Assembly: GCF_900100335.1 (NCBI RefSeq)
Contig: NZ_FNFE01000007.1
Location: 1 to 64,000 of the forward strand
DNA: 64,000 nucleotides
Direction: 5' to 3'
Origin: Natronorubrum texcoconense
GTDB lineage: Archaea; Halobacteriota; Halobacteria; Halobacteriales; Natrialbaceae
Shown here one piece after another: positions 26,197-36,255 of this stretch; within the stretch, counting starts at the first letter, position 1; each line of letters starts with the position of its first letter. Under the pieces are notes generated by a model that was given only the letters and a program-made list of their open reading frames with translations, did no database searches and was not told where the DNA came from. The translations under genes were made by a program, and so were the position numbers.

Positions 26197-26522
26197 GTCA
26201 GGAAATCGCAGTCGTCGGCAGTCCGGAGTTCACGACCGGCTTCCGCCTCGCGGGAGTCCGTCGCTCCGAGAACGTCCCGGACGACGAGAAGGAGAGCGAA
26301 CTCGACGACGCCGTCACGGACGTCCTCGAGGACGACGGCGTCGGGATCGTCGTCATGCACGACGACGATCTGGAGTTCCTCTCGCGGAACGTGCGCCAGA
26401 CCGTCGAGACGAGCGTCGAGCCGGTCGTCGTCACGATCGGAAGCGGAACCGGCGGCGGCGGACTGCGCGACCAGATCAAGCGTGCGATCGGTATCGACCT
26501 GATGGACGAAGACGAACAATAA
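26193..26522 (+). CDS. atpF: A-type ATP synthase subunit F
   Basis: 109 residues. The family motifs EIAVVGSPEFTTGFRLAGVR and DGVGIVVMHDDDLEFLSRNVRQTVETSVEPVVVTIG are present, followed by a glycine-rich turn and KRAIGIDL. Subunit F is a small Rossmann-like part of the rotating central stalk and binds subunit D. It overlaps atpC by ATGA and precedes atpA by three bases. Confidence 0.94.
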   Translation: MSQEIAVVGSPEFTTGFRLAGVRRSENVPDDEKESELDDAVTDVLEDDGVGIVVMHDDDLEFLSRNVRQTVETSVEPVVVTIGSGTGGGGLRDQIKRAIGIDLMDEDEQ

Positions 26523-26525
26523 ACT

Positions 26526-28289
26526 ATGAGCCAGGCAGAAGACACCCAGACCGTCGACGAAGACGGTGTAATCGAAAGCGTGAGCGGTCCGGTCGTGACC
26601 GCCGCGGACCTCGACGCCCGGATGAACGACGTCGTCTACGTCGGTGACGAAGGGCTGATGGGCGAGGTCATCGAGATCGAAGGGAACCTGACCACGATTC
26701 AGGTGTACGAAGAAACCTCCGGCGTCGGCCCGGGCGAACCCGTCGAGAACACGGGCGAACCGCTCTCTGTCGACCTCGGACCCGGCGTGCTGGACGCCAT
26801 CTACGACGGTGTCCAGCGCCCGCTCGACGTCCTCGAGGAGAAGATGGGGACGGCGTTCTTGGACCGCGGGGTCGACGCCCCCGGGATCGACTTCGAGACG
26901 GAGTGGGAGTTCACTCCGACCGTCGAGGTCGGTGACGCAGTCGAAGCCGGCGACGTCGTCGGTGAAGTGCCCGAGACCGAGAGCATCACGCACCGCGTGA
27001 TGGTCCCGCCGGACTACGAGGGTGGCGAAGTGACGGCGACCGAGAGCGGAGAGTTCACGGTCGACGAAACCGTCGTCGAACTCGACTCCGGCGAGGAGAT
27101 CACGATGCACCAGGAGTGGCCCGTTCGTGAGGCCCGCCCTGCAGAGACGAAGGAGACGCCGACGATCCCCCTCGTGTCGGGGCAGCGAATTCTCGACGGC
27201 CTCTTCCCGATCGCGAAAGGCGGGACGGCCGCGATTCCCGGCCCCTTCGGTTCCGGGAAGACGGTCACCCAGCACCAGCTCGCCAAGTGGGCCGACGCGG
27301 ACATCGTCGTCTACGTCGGCTGTGGTGAGCGCGGGAACGAGATGACCGAGGTTATCGAGGACTTTCCCGAACTGGAGGACCCGCAGACGGGCAAGCCGCT
27401 CATGTCCCGGACGTGCCTCATCGCGAACACGTCCAACATGCCGGTCGCAGCCCGCGAGTCCTGTATCTACACGGGGATCACCATCGCGGAGTACTTCCGC
27501 GACATGGGCTACGACGTCGCGCTGATGGCCGACTCCACCTCCCGGTGGGCCGAGGCCATGCGCGAGATCTCGAGCCGACTCGAGGAGATGCCCGGCGAAG
27601 AGGGGTATCCCGCATATCTCGCCGCGTCGCTCTCGGAGTTCTACGAGCGCGCGGGCAAGTTCCAGCTGCTCAACGGCGACGAGGGATCGGTGACGGCGAT
27701 CGGTGCCGTCTCGCCGCCCGGCGGGGACTTCTCCGAACCCGTCACGCAGAACACCCTGCGTATCGTCAAGACGTTCTGGGCGCTGGACGCCGACCTCGCG
27801 GAGCGTCGGCACTTCCCCTCGATCAACTGGAACGAGTCGTACTCGCTGTATCGACAGCAGCTCGACCCCTGGTTCCGAGAGAACGTCGCCGAAGACTGGC
27901 CGGAGGTTCGCCAGTGGGCGGTCGACGTGCTCGACGAGGAGGCCGAACTGCAGGAGATCGTTCAGCTCGTCGGCAAGGACGCCCTGCCGGAAGACCAGCA
28001 GCTGACCCTCGAGGTCGCACGCTACCTGCGTGAAGCCTGGCTCCAGCAGAACGCGTTCCACGACGTCGACACCTACTGCGACCCGAAGAAGACCTACCGG
28101 ATGCTCGGCGCGATCCGAACGTTCAACGACGAGGCTTTCGAGGCGCTCGACGCTGGCGTTCCGGCCGAGGAGATTCAGGACGCCGACGCCCTCCCACGGC
28201 TCAACCGGATGGCGACGGCGGAGGAGTGGAACGAGTACATCGACGAACTCGAATCCGAGATCGAATCGCAGATCAGAGCACTGTACTAA
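26526..28289 (+). CDS. atpA: A-type ATP synthase catalytic subunit A
   Basis: 587 residues. The P-loop is GPFGSGKT (about residues 239-246), in the context [24 protein letters not shown]. The non-homologous insertion of A/V-type A subunits is present (about 120-195). [49 protein letters not shown] and SGDFSEP-type [12 protein letters not shown] blocks are intact. It binds and turns over ATP in the A3B3 head. The 750-residue open frame on the opposite strand is a coding shadow. Confidence 0.97.
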   Translation: MSQAEDTQTVDEDGVIESVSGPVVTAADLDARMNDVVYVGDEGLMGEVIEIEGNLTTIQVYEETSGVGPGEPVENTGEPLSVDLGPGVLDAIYDGVQRPLDVLEEKMGTAFLDRGVDAPGIDFETEWEFTPTVEVGDAVEAGDVVGEVPETESITHRVMVPPDYEGGEVTATESGEFTVDETVVELDSGEEITMHQEWPVREARPAETKETPTIPLVSGQRILDGLFPIAKGGTAAIPGPFGSGKTVTQHQLAKWADADIVVYVGCGERGNEMTEVIEDFPELEDPQTGKPLMSRTCLIANTSNMPVAARESCIYTGITIAEYFRDMGYDVALMADSTSRWAEAMREISSRLEEMPGEEGYPAYLAASLSEFYERAGKFQLLNGDEGSVTAIGAVSPPGGDFSEPVTQNTLRIVKTFWALDADLAERRHFPSINWNESYSLYRQQLDPWFRENVAEDWPEVRQWAVDVLDEEAELQEIVQLVGKDALPEDQQLTLEVARYLREAWLQQNAFHDVDTYCDPKKTYRMLGAIRTFNDEAFEALDAGVPAEEIQDADALPRLNRMATAEEWNEYIDELESEIESQIRALY

Positions 28290-28291
28290 CG

Positions 28292-29710
28292 ATGAAAGAG
28301 TACCAAACAATCACGGAAATCAGCGGCCCGCTGGTGTTCGCCGAGGTCGACGAACCCGTCGGTTACGACGAGATCGTCGAGATCGAAACCGACGACGGCC
28401 GAACGCTGCGCGGACAGGTGCTGGAATCGAGCGAGGGCGTCGTCTCGATCCAGGTGTTCGAGGGAACGGGCGGTATCGACCGCAACGCTTCCGTCCGATT
28501 CCTGGGCGAGACGATGAAGATGCCCGTCACCGAGGATCTCCTCGGACGGGTGCTCGACGGCTCCGGCAACCCGATCGACGGCGGTCCGGAGATCGTCCCC
28601 GACGACCGCATCGATATCGTCGGCAAGGCGATCAACCCCTACTCCCGCGAGTACCCAGAGGAGTTCATCCAGACCGGCGTCTCCGGTATCGACGGCATGA
28701 ACACGCTCGTTCGTGGCCAGAAGCTCCCGATCTTCTCGGGCTCCGGACTGCCCCACAACGACCTCGCGCTCCAGATCGCCCGCCAGGCGTCGGTGCCCGA
28801 GGAAGAGGAAGGCGACGACGAAGAGGGGTCGGAGTTCGCAGTCATCTTCGGTGCGATGGGAATTACCGCCGAGGAAGCAAACGAGTTCATGGACGACTTC
28901 GAGCGCACCGGCGCACTCGAGCGCTCGGTCGTCTTCATGAACCTCGCGGACGACCCCGCAGTCGAGCGGACGGTCACGCCGCGACTCGCCCTGACGACGG
29001 CGGAGTACCTCGCCTTCGAGAAGGGCTACCACGTACTGGTCATCCTCACCGACATCACGAACTACTGTGAGGCGCTTCGTGAGATCGGTGCCGCACGCGA
29101 GGAGGTTCCGGGTCGGCGTGGCTACCCCGGATACATGTACACCGACCTGGCACAGCTCTACGAGCGCGCCGGTCGAATCGAGGGCAAGGAGGGGTCGGTC
29201 ACGCAGATTCCCATCCTGACGATGCCCGGCGACGACGACACACACCCGATTCCGGACCTGACCGGTTACATTACGGAAGGCCAGATCGTGATGGATCGGG
29301 ACCTGAACAGCCAGGGGATCGAGCCACCGATCAACGTCCTGCCATCGCTCTCGCGGCTGATGGACGACGGGATCGGCGAGGGGCTGACCCGCGGCGACCA
29401 CGCCGACGTCTCCGACCAGATGTACGCCGCCTACGCGGAGGGTGAGGACCTGCGCGACCTCGTGAACATCGTCGGTCGCGAGGCGCTCTCCGAACTGGAC
29501 AACAAGTATCTCGACTTCGCCGACCGATTCGAGGAGGAGTTCATCCAGCAGGGGTACGACAACAACCGCTCGATCGACGACACGATCGAACTCGGCTGGG
29601 ACCTTCTGTCGGAGCTCCCGAAGGAGTCCCTCAACCGGATCGACGAGGACCTCATCGCGGAGCACTACCGCGAAGACGAAACGGAAGCCGCCGAAGTCTC
29701 GGCCGACTGA
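28292..29710 (+). CDS. atpB: A-type ATP synthase regulatory subunit B
   Basis: 472 residues from ATG 28292 ([19 protein letters not shown]), two bases after the atpA stop; the frame is open further upstream but inside atpA. The sequence [24 protein letters not shown] replaces the catalytic P-loop, as expected for a non-catalytic B subunit. [41 protein letters not shown] and [25 protein letters not shown] are standard blocks. An acidic loop ([12 protein letters not shown]) is inserted after the ARQASVP segment, a haloarchaeal adaptation. Confidence 0.97.
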   Translation: MKEYQTITEISGPLVFAEVDEPVGYDEIVEIETDDGRTLRGQVLESSEGVVSIQVFEGTGGIDRNASVRFLGETMKMPVTEDLLGRVLDGSGNPIDGGPEIVPDDRIDIVGKAINPYSREYPEEFIQTGVSGIDGMNTLVRGQKLPIFSGSGLPHNDLALQIARQASVPEEEEGDDEEGSEFAVIFGAMGITAEEANEFMDDFERTGALERSVVFMNLADDPAVERTVTPRLALTTAEYLAFEKGYHVLVILTDITNYCEALREIGAAREEVPGRRGYPGYMYTDLAQLYERAGRIEGKEGSVTQIPILTMPGDDDTHPIPDLTGYITEGQIVMDRDLNSQGIEPPINVLPSLSRLMDDGIGEGLTRGDHADVSDQMYAAYAEGEDLRDLVNIVGREALSELDNKYLDFADRFEEEFIQQGYDNNRSIDDTIELGWDLLSELPKESLNRIDEDLIAEHYREDETEAAEVSAD

Positions 29711-29846
29711 TCGGCGCGGTTTCGTTATTCCATTTCTCCCGGTTCGCTCTCACCGAAAGTCGATCGGCCAGCTCGAGCGGCGCCCGAACGCTGACGGGCT
29801 GGAAGTAATGACAATAGTTATTTCATTCCATTCAACATGATTGCGT

Positions 29847-30785
29847 ATGGACGATCGCATTTCGCGGCGACGGCTGCTCTCCACAGCGGCGGCCGGCAGT
29901 CTGACGGTCGGCGTCGCCGGCTGTCTCGACGGGTTCGGTAGCGAGTCGAGCGACGATGACGACGCGACAACCGACGCCGGGAGCGGGCCCGAAAACGGTG
30001 ACGACGATCCCGCCGACGAAGACGAGTCGTACGCAACCGCCTGCGAGGCTGGCACCGGGTTCCTCGAGACGACCTTCGAAGGAGAGTTCGAGGCGGCCGG
30101 GGAGTACTACCCCCACGAGTATCTCGAAGAGTACGACCGGGAGTTTTTCGTCGACTACCTCGAAGGTCGATTTGCCCACGCCGTCGACAACTACGATCTC
30201 ACGGCTGCGAACTGTGCCGAGTCGACGGACGACCACGACGTGATCGAGGCGGCCCGCGACGAACTAGACGTCGAGGTGACAGCGGGCGAGTGGCTCACCT
30301 ACGAACTCGACCTCGAGACCGATGGGGAGACGGCATCGGAGTTGATGGACGTTCTCGCCCTCGAAATAGAGGGGACGTGGTACGCCGGCGTCGTCGACGT
30401 ATCCGGTCAGGACACCGAAGTGACGGTCGAAATCGCCGAGGATGATCAGCTGATCGACGCGGACGCAGACGGGAAAGCCGCGGAAGTCGTCGTTTCGGTT
30501 ATCGACGAGGACGGGGAGATTGTGCCGGGCGCGACGGTGATCGCTACCGATGGATCGGCACTACTCGAGGACGTTCTCCGCGCCGAGACCGGTGCCGTCC
30601 CCGATGACCTCGAGGGTGCCTACGACGACCTCGAAGATCACCAGGCTGTGCTGAATTTCGACGGTCGGCAGTCGCTTCGCGACGACCAGGATATGGGTAC
30701 GATCGAACTGGACATCGTTCCGCCGTCCGATACTAATTATATCGACGAGCAGCCGAACCCTGACATTCGCGTCGTCAGAAACTGA
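29847..30785 (+). CDS. Tat-exported lipoprotein of unknown function
   Basis: 312 residues from ATG 29847 (MDDRISRRRLLSTAAAGSL). The signal peptide has twin arginines and ends in the lipobox VAGC, followed by an Asp/Glu/Gly-rich linker. The mature part repeats a pattern of acidic helices and has ACEAGTGFLETTFEGEF, WLTYELDLETDGETASELMDVLALEIEGTWYAGVVDVSG and a beta-rich end (AEVVVSVIDEDGEIVPGATVIA, QDMGTIELDIVPPS). No enzyme motif is visible. TAGTTATTTC about 27 bases upstream fits its own, leaderless promoter, so it is probably not part of the ATP synthase transcript although it sits directly behind atpB. Confidence 0.8.
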   Translation: MDDRISRRRLLSTAAAGSLTVGVAGCLDGFGSESSDDDDATTDAGSGPENGDDDPADEDESYATACEAGTGFLETTFEGEFEAAGEYYPHEYLEEYDREFFVDYLEGRFAHAVDNYDLTAANCAESTDDHDVIEAARDELDVEVTAGEWLTYELDLETDGETASELMDVLALEIEGTWYAGVVDVSGQDTEVTVEIAEDDQLIDADADGKAAEVVVSVIDEDGEIVPGATVIATDGSALLEDVLRAETGAVPDDLEGAYDDLEDHQAVLNFDGRQSLRDDQDMGTIELDIVPPSDTNYIDEQPNPDIRVVRN

Positions 30786-30926
30786 CCTCGAGTCCGGAGA
30801 CAGTCGGGTCGGCTCCACGCGTTCGATATCCGTGATTCGTCACACGCTCGAGACGGAGGGCGCCGAACTGCGAGCGACCGAAACTTCTGTACGTCTCGTC
30901 GGTGAAGGACCGAATGTGTGGTACTA

Positions 30927-32540
30927 ATGCACAAGCCACTGCTCACAACGGACTTTCTCGACCGGGCGCGGACGCACTACGGCGACGACGAGGCCGTGGT
31001 CGCCACGACGGGTGACCGGTTCACCTACGGCGAACTGGGGGAGCGCGCCGATCGGTTCTCGGCGGCGCTACAGGAACGCGGTATCGAGAAGGGTGATCGG
31101 GTCGCCGTCTTGGATCCGAACACGCACTACCACCTCGAGGCCGCCTACGGGATCATGCAACTCGGCGCGGTCCACACGCCGCTGAACTATCGGTTGACGC
31201 CGAACGATTTCGAGTACATCCTCAACGATGCGGGCGTCGACGCAATTTACGCGGACTACGACTACGCCGAGAACATCGAGGCGGTCCGCGAGTCGGTGCC
31301 GACGGAGACGTTCATCACGAACGACGCGGACGCGGTAGACGGTGAATGGGAATCGTTCGACGAGATGCTCGAAGCGGCCGGAACGGAGTACGACCGCCCC
31401 GAGATGAGCGAGGACGAGATCATCACGATCAACTACACCTCGGGGACGACGGGCGATCCGAAGGGCGTCTGTCGAACCCACCGCTGTGAGACGATTCACG
31501 CCTATCTGATCACCGCCCATCAGGAGCTCCGAGACGACGACGTCTACCTCTGGACGCTGCCGATGTTCCACGCCAACGGCTGGGGACACATCTTCGCGGT
31601 GACCGGGATCGGCGCGAAACACGTCTGTACCCGCGGCGTCGACGCCGCGGACATCTTCGAAGCGGTCCGTAGCGAGGACGTCTCCTACATGTGCGGCGCG
31701 CCGACGGTGTTGAACATGCTGACCAGTCACTACGCAGAGCACGAACCCGAGACGACGGGCGACGCCGACGTTCGGCTGGCCACCGCCGGCAGCGCGCCGC
31801 CGGAGGCGACGATCCGAACCGTCGAAGAGGAGTTCGGCTGGTACATGAAACACGTCTACGGTGCGACCGAGACCGGCCCGCTGATCACCACCTCGGACGC
31901 GCGACGGCACTTCGACGACGACAGCGACGACCGGTTCCGGATCAAGAAACGGCAGGGCCTCGCCTATCTGGGGACCGAGGTCCGTGTCGTCGACGAGGAC
32001 GGGAACGACGTCCCCCGCGACGACGAGACGATCGGCGAGATCGTCGTTCGGGGCAACCAGATCATGGAGAAGTACTGGAACAAGCCCGAAGAGACCGAGG
32101 AAGCGTTCAACGACCGGATCGAGGGCTACTACCACATGGGCGACCTCGCGACCGTCGACGAGAACGGGATGGTCTCGATCCAGGACCGCAAGAAGGACAT
32201 CATCATCTCCGGCGGCGAAAACATCTCGAGCATCGAACTCGAGGACACGCTGTTCGACCACCCCGAAATATCTGACGTGGCGGTCATCCCGGCCCCCAGC
32301 GACCAGTGGGGCGAGACGCCGAAGGCGTTCGTCGTGCCCGAGGGCGGCGATCCGGACGACCCCGGCGTGACTGTCGACGAACTCGTCGACTTTACGCGAG
32401 ACAACCTCGCGGGGTACAAGGTGGTTCGGGAGATCGAGTTCGTTGAGGAGCTGCCGACGACGGCAACCGGGAAGGTTCAGAAGTACGAACTTCGTCAGGA
32501 GGAGTGGGAGGACGAAGACCGCATGGTCGGACAGGGGTGA
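30927..32540 (+). CDS. Acyl-CoA synthetase (long-chain fatty acid-CoA ligase family)
   Basis: 537 residues from ATG 30927 (MHKPLLTTDFLDRAR); a GTG three codons earlier is possible. ANL-superfamily motifs are all present: the phosphate-binding YTSGTTGDPKGV (about 168-179), the adenine site YGATETGP (about 310-317), YHMGDLATVDENGMVSIQDRKKDIIISGGENISSIELED (hinge and A8) and the lysine in PTTATGKVQKYELR (A10). It activates a carboxylic acid with ATP and CoA; the chain preference cannot be read from sequence. It lies between atpB and atpD, interrupting the ATP synthase gene set. Confidence 0.93.
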   Translation: MHKPLLTTDFLDRARTHYGDDEAVVATTGDRFTYGELGERADRFSAALQERGIEKGDRVAVLDPNTHYHLEAAYGIMQLGAVHTPLNYRLTPNDFEYILNDAGVDAIYADYDYAENIEAVRESVPTETFITNDADAVDGEWESFDEMLEAAGTEYDRPEMSEDEIITINYTSGTTGDPKGVCRTHRCETIHAYLITAHQELRDDDVYLWTLPMFHANGWGHIFAVTGIGAKHVCTRGVDAADIFEAVRSEDVSYMCGAPTVLNMLTSHYAEHEPETTGDADVRLATAGSAPPEATIRTVEEEFGWYMKHVYGATETGPLITTSDARRHFDDDSDDRFRIKKRQGLAYLGTEVRVVDEDGNDVPRDDETIGEIVVRGNQIMEKYWNKPEETEEAFNDRIEGYYHMGDLATVDENGMVSIQDRKKDIIISGGENISSIELEDTLFDHPEISDVAVIPAPSDQWGETPKAFVVPEGGDPDDPGVTVDELVDFTRDNLAGYKVVREIEFVEELPTTATGKVQKYELRQEEWEDEDRMVGQG

Positions 32541-32650
32541 GCGTGACTCCGATCGAGGGCGAGTCCACGCGCTCGAGGGCCGTCCCACGGCCGCAGCGGC
32601 CAGGGAAACTGTAAACAGTTATCCGACTGGGGGCGCAATCCTCCCACAAG

Positions 32651-33397
32651 ATGGCCAAGGACGTCAAGCCCACCCGCAAGAACCTGATGGAGATCGAGGA
32701 TCGCATCGAACTCTCCGAGCGGGGGCACGGGACGCTCGAGAAGAAACGGGACGGGCTGATCATGGAGTTCATGGACATCCTGGACAAGGCCCAGGACGTC
32801 CGCGGCGACCTCGCACAGGACTACGAGGACGCTCAGAAGAAGATCAACATGGCGCGAGCCATGGAGGGCGACGTCGCGGTTCGCGGGGCCGCCGCCGCGC
32901 TGCAGGAACACCCCGAGATCACCACCGAGTCGAAGAACATCATGGGCGTCGTCGTTCCGCAGATCGAGTCCTCGCGCGTCTCGAAGAGCCTCGATCAGCG
33001 TGGCTACGGGATCATGGGCACCTCCGCCCGCATCGACGAGGCCGCCGAGGCCTACGAGGACCTGCTCGAGAGCATCATCCTCGCCGCCGAGGTCGAGACC
33101 GCGATGAAGAAGATGCTCCGCGAAATCGAGACGACGAAACGGCGCGTCAACGCCCTCGAGTTCAAACTCCTGCCCGACCTCTACGACAACCAAGAGTACA
33201 TCGAGCAGAAACTCGAGGAGCAAGAACGCGAGGAGACCTTCCGCCTGAAGAAGATCAAGGAGAAGAAAGAACAGCAGGAGAAAGAAGAGCGTCAGGCCGA
33301 AGCGGAGGACGAAGCGGCCCCCGACGTTGGAGACGAGAGCACGGCCGAACCCGATATGGAGCAGTCGACTGCGGGCGGCGTTCCGGGCGGCGACTGA
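32651..33397 (+). CDS. atpD: A-type ATP synthase subunit D (central shaft)
   Basis: 248 residues. [35 protein letters not shown] starts the long N-terminal helix and [44 protein letters not shown] the C-terminal helix of the antiparallel coiled coil that rotates inside A3B3. An acidic tail of about 30 residues is a haloarchaeal extension. The gene is separated from atpB by about 2.9 kb holding a lipoprotein and an acyl-CoA ligase gene. An inverted repeat AACTGT-AA-ACAGTT and AT-rich bases about 40 bases upstream suggest its own promoter. Confidence 0.95.
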   Translation: MAKDVKPTRKNLMEIEDRIELSERGHGTLEKKRDGLIMEFMDILDKAQDVRGDLAQDYEDAQKKINMARAMEGDVAVRGAAAALQEHPEITTESKNIMGVVVPQIESSRVSKSLDQRGYGIMGTSARIDEAAEAYEDLLESIILAAEVETAMKKMLREIETTKRRVNALEFKLLPDLYDNQEYIEQKLEEQEREETFRLKKIKEKKEQQEKEERQAEAEDEAAPDVGDESTAEPDMEQSTAGGVPGGD

Positions 33398-33418
33398 TCG
33401 GCTCCGACCAGTTCTCTT

Positions 33419-33808
33419 ATGACTTGTTCAGTCTGTGATTCCCCGACGGTCGCGTTTGCGATTCCCGAACCGTACCGCGAGTACGCACCGGAACGGTCGT
33501 CGGCCGCGGCGTGTTGTACGCGCTGCCTCACCGTCGAACCGGCGGAGGGCGAGGGCAAGGATCCCGATTTCACACGCGTGAGCGACGCGTTTCCGACGGG
33601 CGAGGCGGCGGTTCCGCTCGCGCTCGCGCTGGGCCTGTGTTCGTCGCTCGCGACTAATCGGGCAGCGATCGAAGACCTCTTCGAGGCGGTCGAACGCGCG
33701 GGAACGGATCCGCTGCTGGTGCTCGATCGGCTCGTCGACGATCCCGAACTCGAGCCGGAAATCGATCTCGAGCGCCGACGGCACCAACTCGAGCAGTTAT
33801 TGTACTGA
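33419..33808 (+). CDS. DUF6276-family zinc-finger protein
   Basis: 129 residues. The N-terminus has CSVCDSPTVAFAIPEPYREYAPERSSAAACCTRCLTVEP: two CxxC pairs that probably bind zinc. The C-terminal part (about 65-129) is helical, with VPLALALGLCSSLATNRAAIEDLFEAVERAGTDPLLVLDRL. It matches the haloarchaeal DUF6276 family, which I recall as being found right after atpD; here it follows 21 bases later on the same strand. The function is unknown, and whether the link to ATP synthase is functional is untested. Confidence 0.82.
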   Translation: MTCSVCDSPTVAFAIPEPYREYAPERSSAAACCTRCLTVEPAEGEGKDPDFTRVSDAFPTGEAAVPLALALGLCSSLATNRAAIEDLFEAVERAGTDPLLVLDRLVDDPELEPEIDLERRRHQLEQLLY

Positions 33809-33894
33809 CTGCATCGCTACGCACGGTCGACGGTCTCCGAAAGAGGATCATAGAGTATCCGTTCAGTAGAGGTAGAGACGTTTCTGTTCGGACT

Positions 33895-34100
33895 GACCTA
33901 ACCACGTGCAGCGGCGCACGCTGTCGGTCGACCGAACGAGCGTGAGGTCGGGCGACGAAAACGTGCGAGGGATGAGCGAGCGACCGTGGAGCGAGCGAAT
34001 CGGTTGGGGAGGACGTGGAAATCATTGCTGCCAGCGGCACGATACACTCGCCCTCACCAAATCATCATCAAAACAGCCCTGTTCACTACGCTCGCATGGT
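33895..34100 (+). repeat. Dispersed structured repeat, copy 1
   Basis: This 322-base gap between the DUF6276 and DUF5811 genes carries a sequence also found at about 57940-58145 (same strand) and 58840-59045 (opposite strand). Shared parts are CACGTGC..GGCGC, the invariant core GTGCGAGGGATGAGCGA (33963-33979), then GCGAATCGG, TTGGGGAGGACGTGG, and GCCAGCG and TTCACTACGC farther on. A weak hairpin, GTCG..GACC against GGTC..CGAC (about 33922-33956), takes the place of the strong hairpin in the other copies. Open frames here are spurious and encode the repeat. Boundaries are approximate. Confidence 0.8.
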
Positions 34101-34130
34101 GAACGTACCCGAAACGCAACAGAGCCGCAA

Positions 34131-34529
34131 CTACTTTCCGGTCGGCGTCACGTTGTTGCTGACCGCCTGTTTCACCTGTAGGGCCGCGCTGGCGGCCAAC
34201 CCCCGAGCCACCTCGCTGCGCTCGTCGGCGGTGATGACCTCCTCGCCGGCTGCGACGTCCTCGAGGTCCGGCGTAAATCCGGCGCTGACCGCGTGACCCA
34301 CCGGCGGCCGAACGGCGACGGTGACCTGAGGACCGGTCATCCCGCTCGAGACGTCGGAGTCGACGACGTACTCGCTGGGGAGGAACTCGCGAGTGCGGGC
34401 GGCGATTCGCGAGACGTCGCGGTGAAGCAGTCGTTTCTGATCCCTCGAGAGGTCCGGAACGTCCGCCGCGGCACGCTGACCAGCACCCGTCTCTCCCGGC
34501 AGCCCTGCGTACGGCGTATTTCCGTTCAT
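34131..34529 (-). CDS. DUF5811-family protein
   Basis: 132 residues from ATG 34529 (MNGNTPYAGLPGETGAGQRA). LSRDQKRLLHRDVSRIAARTREFLPSEYVVDSDVSSG, VAVRPPVGHAVSAGFTPDLED and EVARGLAASAALQVKQA match what I know of the haloarchaeal DUF5811 family. It is soluble with no cysteines and no recognised catalytic motif. The last residues (VTPTGK) abut repeat copy 1. No function is known. Confidence 0.8.
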   Translation of the reverse strand: MNGNTPYAGLPGETGAGQRAAADVPDLSRDQKRLLHRDVSRIAARTREFLPSEYVVDSDVSSGMTGPQVTVAVRPPVGHAVSAGFTPDLEDVAAGEEVITADERSEVARGLAASAALQVKQAVSNNVTPTGK

Positions 34530-34629
34530 AAGATGTGTGTGCCGGTCACAATGCGCTGCCGGGTCAAAAGGATTCGCCTTCGGACAATCCGAGCACGATA
34601 CGCGTACGCATCCAACATCCTTCGATCAC

Positions 34630-35814
34630 TCATTCCAGTTCGAAGGCGCGGATCGAATCACCACCACTCTGGAGAAACGCGACGTCTCCGGCGACGGCTG
34701 GCGGCGACGTGACGGTTCCGACATCCCAACGGGATTCGGCGTCGATGGACTCCGTATCGGCATCGAGAACGTGGACGTGCTCGTCGAATCCAAGTACGTA
34801 GAGCCAGTTGTTCGTCGCGTTGATCTCGTAGTTGAAAAGCTCGCCGTTCCAGCCGTCACCGTCCGTATCGGTGTCCCACGTCCAGACGGCATCGCCGTCG
34901 ACGGTGACTGCGTGGACGACGCCGTCGCGGTCGAGGACGTGGACGCGGTCGTTGACGGTGGTCGGATTGGAGACGATCGCCTCGCTCTCCGTGTCGTACT
35001 GCCAGCGGGCGTCGCCAGTGGCTCGATCCAGCGCGACGAGTGTCCCGTCGCGAGTGGAGAACAGCACGAGGTCCGCGTGCTGAGCGTGTGCAACCGGCCC
35101 TCGATCGAGGCTTCGTTCCCAGAGACCGTCGCCACCGTGGTCGACGAACTCGACGGATCCGCCGTTCGAAATCCCTGAAATACCGTCTTCGCTGACGGCG
35201 AGCTGGGCGGTCGATCCCGCGAGTTCGTACTCCCAGCGGACGTCGCCGGATTCCGCGTCGAATCGGACGAGTCTCCCCGTGCGGGTTTCGACGACGTACA
35301 CCGAATCGTCGTACAGCTTCGGTGCGGTCAGGGCACCGATATCGGCGGCCCACCGTCTCTCACCGGTTTCGCTATCGCGGGCGACGAACGGCGTCTCAGT
35401 AGCGATCGCGTGATTGTACACGTGCTGCTCGTCGATCGCGATGGGATAGAACGCGTTCCCGTCGGGTACCGACCACAGTTCCGTACCGGTTTGGAGGTCC
35501 ACCCCGACGAGTTCTCGCTCGCGATCGACGTAGAACAACCGGTCTTCTGTGAATACCGGCTCCGTGTAGACACCGATATCGGAGTGCGACCAGACGAGAT
35601 CGACCGGCGCTGCGCTGCTCTCCGTCTCTACGTGCCCCGAGTTCCGTCGATCGACACGCCCCATTCGCCACTCGTGGTCGAGAGCGTCGAGTGATTCTGA
35701 GAGTTCATTACTAGGGAGGGAAATAGAATGATCGTTACTTGTGAGAGTGCAACCAGCAAAACTTATCGTCCCAATAGTAGTAATAAGACTGCGGCGTGAT
35801 ATTGATTCTTCCAT
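34630..35814 (-). CDS. PQQ-like beta-propeller lipoprotein
   Basis: 394 residues from ATG 35814. The signal SRRSLITTIGTISFAGC ends in a lipobox cysteine. The mature protein is a run of about seven PQQ-like blades, each ending in a pattern like DLQTGTELWSVP, DSETGERRWAAD, DAESGDVRWEYE or DRATGDARWQYD. Such propellers usually serve as scaffolds (BamB-like) or quinoprotein relatives; catalytic residues of PQQ dehydrogenases are not evident. It is a surface-anchored protein of unknown ligand. Its first 120 bases and promoter are more AT-rich than the rest, at the border of the AT-rich island. Confidence 0.85.
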   Translation of the reverse strand: MEESISRRSLITTIGTISFAGCTLTSNDHSISLPSNELSESLDALDHEWRMGRVDRRNSGHVETESSAAPVDLVWSHSDIGVYTEPVFTEDRLFYVDRERELVGVDLQTGTELWSVPDGNAFYPIAIDEQHVYNHAIATETPFVARDSETGERRWAADIGALTAPKLYDDSVYVVETRTGRLVRFDAESGDVRWEYELAGSTAQLAVSEDGISGISNGGSVEFVDHGGDGLWERSLDRGPVAHAQHADLVLFSTRDGTLVALDRATGDARWQYDTESEAIVSNPTTVNDRVHVLDRDGVVHAVTVDGDAVWTWDTDTDGDGWNGELFNYEINATNNWLYVLGFDEHVHVLDADTESIDAESRWDVGTVTSPPAVAGDVAFLQSGGDSIRAFELE

Positions 35815-35871
35815 AAAATAATTCTGTGCTCGTTTGCTAAAAAACTAAGGGTAAGAATAGAAGGGGCTTAG

Positions 35872-36255
35872 TCAGCCCTGATATAGGATATCATATCGGC
35901 TGTCGCTATCGCTGTACCGCCAGAAGCATGCACCGCCAGTACAGAGGCGATCTCGGAATTGGACCTGTTGTCTGGTCATAACAACTCTCCTGTTAACGTT
36001 TGGTGAATCATCTAAAGTAGCTATAGACGATGAGCGGAAATTGTCTGTATCTGATCTTCCACTATTGAATTCATAATGAAGATCAAAGTTAGTCTGGTCC
36101 GAATTATCGGACCTTGATACGTCAGGGGTATCGAAACTGAATCCGATAGTAGGTGCCCCATATGTGAATTCAAGGTAAGTATCTACACTACCAGAATTAG
36201 GACCAGACGGTTCATGGTCCCTACGAGTGCCATTCAGGTCCGAGCTTTCATCCAT
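35872..36255 (-). CDS. Hypothetical protein, probable downstream part of the preceding secreted protein
   Basis: 127 residues with no signal peptide and no recognised family. It has Ser/Asp/Asn-rich stretches, YLEFTYGAPTIGFSFDTPDVS and DRLCTGGACFWRYSDSDSRYDIL at the end, with a CxxxxC pair. The ATG overlaps the 3' end of the next gene by 22 bases in another frame, and the sequence reads like the beta-rich continuation of that secreted protein. I therefore suspect one gene split by a frameshift near 36240. A genuine overlapping gene is the alternative. Composition is AT-rich compared with the window. Confidence 0.5.
   Translation of the reverse strand: MDESSDLNGTRRDHEPSGPNSGSVDTYLEFTYGAPTIGFSFDTPDVSRSDNSDQTNFDLHYEFNSGRSDTDNFRSSSIATLDDSPNVNRRVVMTRQQVQFRDRLCTGGACFWRYSDSDSRYDILYQG

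Noticed and set aside
26058-28310. 750-codon open frame antisense to atpF and atpA
   Set aside because: Its sense-strand partners are complete ATP synthase genes; the frame has low-complexity His/Asp/Val content typical of antisense readings of GC-rich haloarchaeal genes.
32608-32625. Inverted repeat before atpD as a riboswitch or terminator
   Set aside because: AACTGT-AA-ACAGTT has a two-base gap, too small for an RNA hairpin loop; it is better read as a possible operator or promoter part.
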